From NCBI GenBank assembly GCA_035628335.1, contig DASPKA010000058.1, positions 1-7,792 on the forward strand: DNA of 7,792 bases, given 5' to 3'. Below, piece after piece: positions 1 to 5,198 of the stretch; the stretch's first letter is position 1; each line of letters begins with the position of its first letter. The DNA is from DASPKA01 sp035628335 (lineage in GTDB: Bacteria > Patescibacteriota > Doudnabacteria > UBA920). The position numbers and the translations under genes were made by a program. The notes under the pieces are model-generated. The model did no database searches. It worked only from the letters and a program-made list of their open reading frames with translations, and was not told where the DNA came from.

Positions 1-1
1 A

Positions 2-298
2 ACTGAAACTGGCGAGCTTGTTGAGAAAGCCGCTCCTGCTCCAACCTTGGAATACAAGACCAAGACTATGGAGAAAACCCGAATTACTGACGCTCCTGCC
101 GAAGTTCTGGCTGTTGAAGAAACGCCAGCAGCTGTAGCAGAACCAGTAGCAACCGAAGAAGTTGTAGAAGAGGTTAAACCAAAGACAACTCGTGGCCGCA
201 AACCAAAGACAGCATCAAAGTCTGATATCCTTGACCTCAGCACAGAGGATCTAGACAAAAAAATAGAAGCCGCCCTCTCTGAGGACCTTCTTAAATAA
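2..298 (+). CDS. rpsF: C-terminal part of a ribosomal protein bS6-like protein (5' end outside window)
   Basis: The reading frame is open from base 2 to the TAA at 296-298, so about 98 C-terminal residues are visible and the start lies upstream of the window. No folded S6 core can be seen. The visible part is a low-complexity tail rich in Ala, Pro, Val and Glu, then a basic patch (KPKTTRGRKPK), then a short acidic helix-like end (ILDLSTEDLDKKIEAALSEDLL). The identification rests mainly on position: the next genes are ssb and rpsR, the conserved bacterial rpsF-ssb-rpsR order, in which S6 and S18 are partners in the 30S platform. An extended S6 tail of this kind fits Patescibacteria (from memory, not checked). 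The TTG at 47 is internal, since the frame continues upstream of it. Another acidic/basic-tailed protein cannot be excluded from the tail alone. Confidence 0.7.
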   Translation, partial: TETGELVEKAAPAPTLEYKTKTMEKTRITDAPAEVLAVEETPAAVAEPVATEEVVEEVKPKTTRGRKPKTASKSDILDLSTEDLDKKIEAALSEDLLK

Positions 299-300
299 AA

Positions 301-369
301 GTCGGCAGTCATAAATCGGCAGTCATAAGCAATACCCTTATTTGCCTATCGACTTACGACTTACGACTT
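301..369. repeat. Heptad-phased palindromic repeat, copy 1 (GTC/GAC type)
   Basis: The left arm consists of four 7-mers in register, gtcggca, gtcataa, atcggca and gtcataa, followed by gcaa. The loop is 333-341. The right arm is ttgc, ctat, then 2.9 copies of CGACTTA (350-369). GTC triplets at 301, 308 and 322 (ATC at 315) face GAC triplets at 351, 358 and 365 around a common centre (322/351, 315/358, 308/365 are equidistant), so the arms pair at one triplet per 7 nt. The left arm also contains a direct 13-mer repeat (302-314 and 316-328). It starts 2 nt after the rpsF stop codon. A second copy with the same design lies at 951-1032. Confidence 0.85.
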
Positions 370-371
370 CA

Positions 372-441
372 GCAGTAGCAAGGATCTGGCTCCAGAGCGA
401 TGACCGCTTCGGTCAAGCTCGTTATGCCAGTCCGTTACTGC
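372..441. repeat. Long imperfect hairpin nested between heptamer arrays
   Basis: The pairs seen are gcagtagc (372-379) with gttactgc (434-441), one G-T wobble; gga (382-384) with tcc (431-433); ctggc (386-390) with gccag (426-430); gagc (395-398) with gctc (417-420); and tgaccg (401-406) with cggtca (410-415), closed by a 3-nt loop. It is flanked by CGACTTA heptamers in the same orientation on both sides (350-369 and 446-457), as if a separate palindromic unit lies inside the array. It does not look like a tRNA: there is no cloverleaf or CCA end. It could be a mobile repeat or a structured leader of ssb. An in-frame ATG at 400 lies inside it but is not the ssb start. Confidence 0.7.
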
Positions 442-445
442 ACTA

Positions 446-457
446 CGACTTACGACT
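446..457 (+). repeat. Short CGACTTA heptamer array next to the ssb start
   Basis: There are 1.7 copies of the same 7-mer as in the flanking elements (cgactta, cgact), followed by atcaa and the ssb ATG at 463. The junction closely resembles that of rpsR (cgact, atttt, ATG). No purine-rich Shine-Dalgarno lies between the repeat and the start. Confidence 0.8.
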
Positions 458-462
458 ATCAA

Positions 463-942
463 ATGGATTTAAATAAAGTCATGATAATAGGCCGTCTTAC
501 GCGCGACCCTGAACTTCGCACCATTCCCAGTGGCGCTTCGGTTGCCCAGGTTTCGGTTGCAACTAATTTTCGTTACACGAACCAAGCAGGCCAAAAAGTG
601 GACCAAGTTGAGTACCATAACGTAGTACTTTGGCGCGGTCTTGCAGACATTGCCGCGAAGTACCTTAAAAAGGGTAGTCAAGTGTACATTGAAGGTCGCT
701 TGCAAACCCGTAACTGGGAAGGGCAAGACGGCAAAAAAAACTACCGCACTGAAATTGTTGGTGACAACATGATCATGCTTGGAGGTAGCGGTGGCAGCAG
801 CACTGGCACTCCAGGACTTCAAAGCGGCTACAACAACGCAACAAAACCCGCACCAAAAGCTGAGAATACCGATTATCAACTAGAAGAACTCCCAACTATC
901 CAGCAAGATGAAACTATTAACTTAGAAGACGTCCCATTCTAA
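463..942 (+). CDS. ssb: Single-stranded DNA-binding protein
   Basis: This 159-residue protein binds single-stranded DNA during replication, recombination and repair. The N-terminal OB fold is clear: MDLNKVMIIGRLTRDPELR at the start, then the family features VEYHNVVLWRGLADIAAKYLKKG and VYIEGRLQTRNWEGQDGKKNYRTEIV up to about residue 103. A Gly/Ser/Asn-rich flexible linker follows. The C-terminal tip INLEDVPF matches the acidic, Phe-ending peptide that recruits partner proteins (family knowledge). The ATG at 463 is chosen because family homology begins exactly there. The in-frame ATG at 400 would add 21 residues encoded by the hairpin and heptamer repeat. There is no Shine-Dalgarno. It lies between rpsF and rpsR and is presumably co-transcribed with them. 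Confidence 0.96.
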   Translation: MDLNKVMIIGRLTRDPELRTIPSGASVAQVSVATNFRYTNQAGQKVDQVEYHNVVLWRGLADIAAKYLKKGSQVYIEGRLQTRNWEGQDGKKNYRTEIVGDNMIMLGGSGGSSTGTPGLQSGYNNATKPAPKAENTDYQLEELPTIQQDETINLEDVPF

Positions 943-950
943 AACCCTAA

Positions 951-1032
951 GTCATAAGTCGGCAGTCAACAGTCGTAAGCAATCCCGTTATTTGCTTATC
1001 GACTTACGACTTACGACTTACGACTTACGACT
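951..1032. repeat. Heptad-phased palindromic repeat, copy 2 (GTC/GAC type)
   Basis: The left arm is four 7-mers in register, gtcataa, gtcggca, gtcaaca and gtcgtaa, followed by gcaa (979-982). The loop is 983-991. The right arm is ttgc (992-995), ttat, then 4.7 copies of CGACTTA (1000-1032). GTC at 951, 958, 965 and 972 is mirrored exactly by GAC at 1022, 1015, 1008 and 1001, around a centre at 987.5. A fifth GAC (1029) is unpaired. Copy 1 has the same order of parts with different loop bases and arm substitutions. The array ends 5 nt before the rpsR ATG. Confidence 0.88.
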
Positions 1033-1037
1033 ATTTT

Positions 1038-1310
1038 ATGGCCTACAAACCCTACAACTCAAGCAACAAGTATGGCAACCGCAAGGACCGAGAAGAGAAG
1101 CCGGTTGAAAAAAAGAACTGCTACTGCTGCATGAACAAAATCTCAAGCCTGGACTATAAAGACACTAACTTAATCCGCCGCTTTATGTCCCCTCATGCAA
1201 AGATTATGGGACGGAAGCGTACCGGTTCCTGCCCAAAACACCAAAGAATGGTGACACAGGCATTGAAGAGAGCGAGGCATATGGCCCTCCTTCCTTTTGT
1301 TGCAGCATAA
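1038..1310 (+). CDS. rpsR: 30S ribosomal protein bS18
   Basis: This 90-residue protein is a small-subunit component that binds 16S rRNA together with bS6. The S18 core is clear: SLDYKDTNLIRRFMSP, then AKIMGRKRTGSCPKHQRMV, then ALKRARHMALLPFVA. The N-terminal 27 residues are a basic, Asn/Lys/Arg-rich extension. Cys28, Cys30 and Cys31 with Cys65 and His68 match the Cys-rich (C+) form of S18 that may bind zinc (inference from family knowledge). The ATG at 1038 directly follows the CGACTTA array plus atttt, with no Shine-Dalgarno. It is third in the rpsF-ssb-rpsR set, followed by efp. Confidence 0.97.
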   Translation: MAYKPYNSSNKYGNRKDREEKPVEKKNCYCCMNKISSLDYKDTNLIRRFMSPHAKIMGRKRTGSCPKHQRMVTQALKRARHMALLPFVAA

Positions 1311-1323
1311 ATAAAAAAATAAC

Positions 1324-1421
1324 CAAGAAACAACCTCCAAGATACAAATAAACTCCAAAAGACAAATCCCAATTGGAATTTGTGAATTGAAAATTATTTG
1401 GAACTTGTTGGTTGTATCTTG
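1324..1421. repeat. Heptad-phased palindrome, CAA/TTG type, between rpsR and efp
   Basis: CAA triplets start at 1324, 1331, 1338, 1345, 1356, 1363 and 1370. TTG triplets start at 1373, 1380, 1387, 1398, 1405, 1412 and 1419. Each CAA is equidistant from its TTG partner about a centre at 1372.5, and both arms share the same 7,7,7,11,7,7 spacing. By hand, about 37 of 49 mirrored positions can pair. The core at 1362-1383 is a 22-bp palindrome with one mismatch. A shifted register also pairs caagatacaa (1338-1347) with ttgtatcttg (1412-1421) perfectly. The right arm ends in tandem TTGTATC copies shortly before the efp start. No poly-T run follows, so it is not a standard terminator. Confidence 0.82.
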
Positions 1422-1435
1422 TATCTTTAAATCTC

Positions 1436-1993
1436 ATGGATATTTCAGATATCAAACTCGGATCAATTCTCCTTTTCAACAATGAACCTATGCAGGTCAT
1501 TTGGCATAACCGTATGCGTACTGCGCAAAGAAAGCCGGTCATGCAGACTAAACTCCGTAATGTCATTACTGGTAAGGTGATAGAGTACTCCTTTAAGTTC
1601 GGTGAAAAAGTGACTGAAGCAGATGTAGCCCGAGAACGTGCAAGCTTTCTCTATACAGACGAGCAAGGCACTCACTACATGAGTAGTGCTTCCTTTGAGC
1701 AAATAGACTTTCCAAAAGAAGTTACCGCAGAACAAGAACCTTTTCTAAAAGAAGGCACCGAAGTCAGTATACTCATGTTCAACGGCAATCCCGTGTCCAT
1801 TGAACTCCCTATCAAGATTGAACTGAAAGTTACAGAAGCTCCTCCTGGTGTAAAGGGTGATTCTGCAGGTTCCATTACTAAACCCGTGACCCTCGAAACC
1901 GGTCTCGTTGTGAACGCCCCAATGTTCATAAACGAGGGTGACGTGGTAAGAGTAGACACCAGAACCGGTGAATATGTAGAACGCGCAAACTAA
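1436..1993 (+). CDS. efp: Translation elongation factor P
   Basis: This 185-residue protein is the normal length for EF-P, which binds between the ribosomal P and E sites and relieves stalling at polyproline. An N-terminal KOW-like domain (about 1-62), a central OB domain and a C-terminal OB domain with the family signature GDSAGSITKPVTLETGLVV...VDTRTGEYVERA are all visible. The start is taken at the ATG at 1436 (MDISDIKLGS). An upstream TTG at 1412 would add eight residues encoded by the repeat. The loop normally holding a modifiable Lys or Arg between glycines reads RMRTAQRKPV; ungapped alignment to E. coli EF-P puts Gln31 where Lys34 sits. No Shine-Dalgarno is seen. It is followed 7 nt later by a strong terminator. 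Confidence 0.95.
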   Translation: MDISDIKLGSILLFNNEPMQVIWHNRMRTAQRKPVMQTKLRNVITGKVIEYSFKFGEKVTEADVARERASFLYTDEQGTHYMSSASFEQIDFPKEVTAEQEPFLKEGTEVSILMFNGNPVSIELPIKIELKVTEAPPGVKGDSAGSITKPVTLETGLVVNAPMFINEGDVVRVDTRTGEYVERAN

Positions 1994-2000
1994 TATAACA

Positions 2001-2036
2001 AAAGAAAAAACCTGAATTACTTCAGGTTTTTTCTTT
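2001..2036. terminator. Bidirectional rho-independent terminator between efp and the glycosyltransferase gene
   Basis: A perfect 16-bp stem (2001-2016 with 2021-2036) encloses the 4-nt loop ttac. The A-rich left and T-rich right flanks give a T run on both strands. It serves efp on the plus strand and the glycosyltransferase gene on the minus strand, whose stop codon (2035-2037) overlaps the stem base. Confidence 0.95.
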
Positions 2037-3588
2037 ACTGTAACTTTGAAATCTTAAATACATTTTCCCCTGAAGTTTTCGGAGGTTGGCTTTTTGGATA
2101 CGTGTTGTAACCCGAAAAATACTGCATGTATAAATGCGCATTAGGCCCTGCGTCTGCGCCAAAGAGTATAACTGTCCCAGGTGGTAGTGAAAGTTTCTTT
2201 GCTTGATATGTTATGAGAAGCTGCTGCCCGCTGTTTTCTGGAACCTGTCTAAACAAAATCATTAACTCCTGAGCCCTATCAAATAGAAATATAATACCCG
2301 CTACTAGGAATAAGGGCATTACCCATCGTACTGAACTTTTTCGAAGCAAGAAACTGCTCCCTGCACCAAATACCAGTGAAACTACAACTACCATTATCCA
2401 CCAAAACCGCTCCCATTGTAGTAAATTTACCTGGAGTGGAAAGTACTGAAACATTTCGGACGAAAAAGAAATTTTCACTAATCCACACACCGCTACTGCA
2501 ACGAAAAGCATTAATCCCACTAGGTTATCCTTATTTTTCCATATGCTTTGGAGGCACATACCTGCGAGCAAGCAAAGAGCCGGAAGTGCGGGAAAAATAA
2601 AATTGTTTACTTTTGAAATAAAGAAGCTAAACGGAACCACATACACAAGCACCCACAGTACCAGGACCAACCCGGTCCTTTCTCTTTTCCAAAGAGCTAC
2701 CAGTGCACTTACTACAAACACGGGAACGCTCAAGTACCCTGACAACCTATACATGTACTGAGTTATATAGTTGTCCATCGGACGAAGCCACTGTTCCACA
2801 TTGCGAAAAATGTGGCTCAATTGGTATTTCTGCTCGAAAACAAACTCCTTGTTAAAATTCGTAAAATAATACATATAATTTATAGCTCCAATTATTCCCA
2901 ATGGAACACTTAGATGTAACAGATTTACAATTTTGTTTTTAGTTAAGAACAAGAGGTAGGCCGCAACAACTAACAACGGAGGTAATGCGAGTCCGCTTTT
3001 TGTAAGGTACGCCATTCCAAACAATATTCCTGTTACAAGGAGCCACTGTTGCCTACCAGAACGCGTAAACTCCAGAAAACTCCCCAATGCACAGAGCGTA
3101 AACAAAACTAGGAGTATATCCATAAACCCTGCAAATTCCATTCCTGCAACCTGCATTAAAACGTAGGGGCTAAATAAAAATAGCACAGCCGCAGTTACAC
3201 CCGCAATTACACCAAAATGCCTGCGTCCAAAATACAACAACAAAAAACCGACTCCCAGAGCGGCCAATGCCCCAGGCAAACGGAATGCAAATATGTCCTT
3301 ACCAAGATTCTTGAAAAAAAATGATTGTACAATGAGTGGTAACGGTGGTTTATGAAGCCATACGTAATTATTTGTCCAGACTTTGTAGTCAGTACCTAAG
3401 TCCTGAGTATGCAAAACAGGGGTACAACAATCCTCGCTTAAATTTTTAACCACATTCACATGAACGATTTCGTCCCATGGGTATATAAACTGACTCCGTG
3501 CGACTTGTGTATACAAAAAAGCAGCGACTAGGAACATCGCCGCTACGAGTATATAAACGAATTGTAGCCTATTGATCCTAAACTTCAT
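2035..3588 (-). CDS. Multi-spanning membrane glycosyltransferase, ArnT/PMT (GT39/GT83) type
   Basis: This 517-residue protein is likely a GT-C fold transferase moving a sugar from a polyprenyl-phosphate donor to a lipid, glycan or protein on the outer face of the membrane (family knowledge). A first hydrophobic segment at about 9-30 is followed by an extracytoplasmic loop with the Asp-Glu pair PWDEIVH (D39, E40), the motif LHKPPLPL (79-83) and FRLPGALAAL. About ten further hydrophobic segments follow, with AYLTKSGLALPP in mid-protein. The last roughly 80 residues form a soluble tail. The ATG at 3588 overlaps the TGA of the upstream trxB-like gene in an ATGA, suggesting coupled translation. 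The sugar and acceptor cannot be told from sequence. Confidence 0.85.
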   Translation of the reverse strand: MKFRINRLQFVYILVAAMFLVAAFLYTQVARSQFIYPWDEIVHVNVVKNLSEDCCTPVLHTQDLGTDYKVWTNNYVWLHKPPLPLIVQSFFFKNLGKDIFAFRLPGALAALGVGFLLLYFGRRHFGVIAGVTAAVLFLFSPYVLMQVAGMEFAGFMDILLVLFTLCALGSFLEFTRSGRQQWLLVTGILFGMAYLTKSGLALPPLLVVAAYLLFLTKNKIVNLLHLSVPLGIIGAINYMYYFTNFNKEFVFEQKYQLSHIFRNVEQWLRPMDNYITQYMYRLSGYLSVPVFVVSALVALWKRERTGLVLVLWVLVYVVPFSFFISKVNNFIFPALPALCLLAGMCLQSIWKNKDNLVGLMLFVAVAVCGLVKISFSSEMFQYFPLQVNLLQWERFWWIMVVVVSLVFGAGSSFLLRKSSVRWVMPLFLVAGIIFLFDRAQELMILFRQVPENSGQQLLITYQAKKLSLPPGTVILFGADAGPNAHLYMQYFSGYNTYPKSQPPKTSGENVFKISKLQ

Positions 3589-4496
3589 TTTAACCTATGA
3601 ATATACTTAGATACAGCCATGGCTGCCTTTGCCCCTTCTCCTGCGGCTATGATTATCTGTTCTCCCCAACAGTCATTCACATCTCCAGCAGCAAAGATTC
3701 CCGGAACAGATGTTTCCAAGTTTCCGTTTACTTTAATCTCATGAAATTCATTTTTTTCAGTAAGAGAATCAAAAGCAACCGAAGGTGTCCAGCCTATTTC
3801 AATAAAAACGCCTTGGGCTTCCACTTCGGTGAGCCCACCGTCATGTTTTTTTATTCTAACTTTCTCCGGGCGCTCATAACCCGAAATTTCCAAAAGTTCA
3901 GACTCTGGGAATAAACGAATATTTGGTGTTGCATGAATTTTTGTTTTCATAATCTCATCACCCTGCAGCTCTTTGTTTATATTCACTCCATATACTGTTC
4001 TACAGCTTCGAGACAATGCCAGGAGCGCATCCATCGCTGAGTTTCCGCCCCCCACCACTACTACATCTTTGCCTTTAAACAACGGTGCGTCGCATGTAGT
4101 ACATACTGCGACACCCTTACCCAAAAACTTTTCTTCACCCGGGATGCCGAGCCTTTTTGGTTGTCTTCCAGAAGCAATAATGAGCGCTTTTGCGGCATAC
4201 TTCTTCCGCTCCTTATCAGAAATAGAAAACCCTCCGGAAACCTTTTCAATGTGAATAACCTCTGCCGAAAGAATTTCAACATCTTCCTTTACATGAGCAA
4301 TATGCTGCTGAAACTTCTCTGTCAATTCTGGTCCAGTAATTAAGTCAAAGCCAGTGTAATTATCTATTTCATTTGAGTATATCATTTGCCCACCCGATAA
4401 AGCACCTAAAACAAGTGTTTTAAGTTTTTTTCTGGCCGTATAAATGGCAGCGGTCATCCCCGCAGGGCCATTGCCTATTATTATGACGTCATACAT
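3585..4496 (-). CDS. trxB: Thioredoxin reductase-like flavoprotein
   Basis: This 303-residue protein matches the usual length of low-molecular-weight thioredoxin reductase. Features in order: FAD-binding GNGPAGMTAA (8-17), ASGRQPKRLGIPGE (108-121), redox centre CTTC (C132, C135), second dinucleotide-binding site GGGNSAMDAL (149-158), and the C-terminal FAD motif GIFAAGDVND (266-275). The stretch after the second Rossmann motif, normally HRRxxxRA for NADPH phosphate, reads VNINKELQGDEIMKTK instead. That looks more like AhpF-type NADH enzymes, so electron donor preference is uncertain. No thioredoxin or peroxiredoxin gene is visible. It is first in a pair with the glycosyltransferase gene (ATGA overlap). 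No Shine-Dalgarno precedes its ATG. Confidence 0.92.
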   Translation of the reverse strand: MYDVIIIGNGPAGMTAAIYTARKKLKTLVLGALSGGQMIYSNEIDNYTGFDLITGPELTEKFQQHIAHVKEDVEILSAEVIHIEKVSGGFSISDKERKKYAAKALIIASGRQPKRLGIPGEEKFLGKGVAVCTTCDAPLFKGKDVVVVGGGNSAMDALLALSRSCRTVYGVNINKELQGDEIMKTKIHATPNIRLFPESELLEISGYERPEKVRIKKHDGGLTEVEAQGVFIEIGWTPSVAFDSLTEKNEFHEIKVNGNLETSVPGIFAAGDVNDCWGEQIIIAAGEGAKAAMAVSKYIHRLK

Positions 4497-4516
4497 AGCT
4501 TAAACTTTATAGATAT

Positions 4517-4525
4517 ATTTTAACA
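4517..4525 (-). promoter_or_regulatory. Possible extended -10 element for the trxB-glycosyltransferase pair
   Basis: Read on the minus strand, TGTTAAAAT fits an extended -10 (TG, one base, then TAAAAT) about 20 nt upstream of the trxB ATG. It lies just after the terminator of the preceding gene, where a new promoter would be expected. There is no convincing -35 at standard spacing, and the whole stretch is AT-rich. Confidence 0.4.
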
Positions 4526-4538
4526 CAAAAATATAGTA

Positions 4539-4569
4539 AAAGCGGGAATTAACAGGCAATTCCCGCTTT
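4539..4569 (-). terminator. Rho-independent terminator of the small basic-protein gene
   Basis: A perfect 12-bp stem (4539-4550 with 4558-4569) has a 7-nt loop. On the minus strand it is followed by a T-rich run, tttactatattttt. It starts 11 nt past the upstream gene's stop codon and separates it from trxB. Confidence 0.85.
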
Positions 4570-4580
4570 CTTGTCGTCAT

Positions 4581-4817
4581 TTACTCCTTGTTGGAGTAGA
4601 AGGCTGCAAATCTGTCTTTCCTTGCCTGCTCTCTCTGAGCAGCGCGCGAATTACGTTTCCGGCTCTGAGTCCGTACAACTGGAGCCGCCTGCCCTATATC
4701 ATCTACCGATGGCGGCTCAGTCTGCATTGTTTTCGATTCAATTACAGATATAAGCTGTTGTCCGTAAATTGCAGCAACTGACGAGTATTGAATTGGTTTA
4801 ACGAACTTAGTAGTCAA
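4581..4817 (-). CDS. Small basic protein of unknown function
   Basis: I do not recognise a family. From the TTG at 4817 it encodes 78 residues. The N-terminal half is mildly hydrophobic and Ser/Ile-rich (PIQYSSVAAIYGQQLISVI). The middle is acidic and Pro-containing, and the C-terminal part is strongly basic and helix-prone (RTQSRKRNSRAAQREQARKDRF), which could bind nucleic acid or an acidic partner (inference). The TTG start is preferred because GGAGG (4823-4827) sits 5 nt upstream. The frame also opens at a GTG at 4850, giving 89 residues, but the probable promoter -10 lies too close to that. It has its own terminator and likely its own promoter, supporting a real single-gene unit. Confidence 0.6.
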   Translation of the reverse strand: MTTKFVKPIQYSSVAAIYGQQLISVIESKTMQTEPPSVDDIGQAAPVVRTQSRKRNSRAAQREQARKDRFAAFYSNKE

Positions 4818-4822
4818 AGTTT

Positions 4823-4827
4823 CCTCC
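4823..4827 (-). promoter_or_regulatory. Shine-Dalgarno that favours the TTG start
   Basis: GGAGG on the minus strand lies 5 nt before the TTG at 4817. The alternative GTG at 4850 has only a GAGG 3 nt upstream. Confidence 0.6.
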
Positions 4828-4858
4828 AAAAAGAAAGTTGATATTCTCACCTACCTCT

Positions 4859-4867
4859 ATAGTAGCA
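4859..4867 (-). promoter_or_regulatory. Possible extended -10 for the small basic-protein gene
   Basis: On the minus strand TGCTACTAT fits an extended -10. It lies just downstream of the terminator of the zinc-ribbon gene. Transcription would begin near 4852, leaving a leader of about 35 nt that includes the GGAGG. The -35 is weak. Confidence 0.35.
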
Positions 4868-4870
4868 TAT

Positions 4871-4902
4871 AAAAAAATGACCGAGCATGGTATGCACGGC
4901 CA
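4871..4902 (-). terminator. Rho-independent terminator of the zinc-ribbon gene
   Basis: On the minus strand an 11-position stem (4892-4902 with 4878-4888; one mismatch, one G-T pair) with a 3-nt loop is followed by seven T residues (4877-4871). Confidence 0.8.
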
Positions 4903-4938
4903 TATTGCATGACAGTCAGGGGAAGTGTTAGTTCCTTT

Positions 4939-5193
4939 TTATGCCATGACAGCAAGTAGATTGACCTCATTCCCATTTCTAAGACATACGGGCGGCTTAG
5001 TTGGAGCATGCGGCCAGCCCGCAGCTTCCCAGCCAAACAGGTTGATCGCATACACTTCCGCACACCTAGCGCACAATTCACGGACCATCCTTTGCCCAAG
5101 CAAGCCATTCCACAAGAGCATAGTATCTCCTGCATGTGAAAAACCATTACATGCGGTAATTTCCTTATCACAACCAGCACATCTTCGTTCCAT
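4939..5193 (-). CDS. Small zinc-ribbon-like protein of unknown function
   Basis: This 84-residue protein has a Cys pair at each end of its N-terminal half: C5-x2-C8 and C41-x2-C44 (RRCAGCDKE and ELCARCAEVY). That is the spacing of a zinc ribbon or treble-clef knuckle pair, so zinc binding is likely; the role is unknown. C15 and H20 are further possible ligands. The remainder (about 50-84) has no recognisable motif. The ATG at 5193 is well supported by a consensus AGGAGG 5 nt upstream, the best Shine-Dalgarno in the window. A terminator follows at 4871-4902. It lies only 38 nt after the NIF3-like stop codon, so its transcription may come from read-through or from a weak promoter in that gap. 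Overlapping frames in this stretch lack such support. Confidence 0.72.
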   Translation of the reverse strand: MERRCAGCDKEITACNGFSHAGDTMLLWNGLLGQRMVRELCARCAEVYAINLFGWEAAGWPHAPTKPPVCLRNGNEVNLLAVMA

Positions 5194-5198
5194 ATGTT

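Noticed and set aside
372..441. tRNA gene
   Set aside because: It folds as one long stem with no cloverleaf, no anticodon arm and no T-loop consensus.
301..457. CRISPR array
   Set aside because: The repeat unit is 7 nt with no unique spacers, and the arms form a palindrome.
400..462. ATG at 400 as the ssb start, giving a 21-residue N-terminal extension
   Set aside because: The extension is encoded by the hairpin and CGACTTA repeat; SSB homology begins exactly at the ATG at 463.
469..879. Minus-strand open frame within ssb
   Set aside because: It is a shadow of ssb; the plus-strand frame has clear homology throughout.
1324..1421. Terminator after rpsR
   Set aside because: The palindrome is long and AT-rich but is not followed by a T run, and efp follows in the same direction without a visible promoter.
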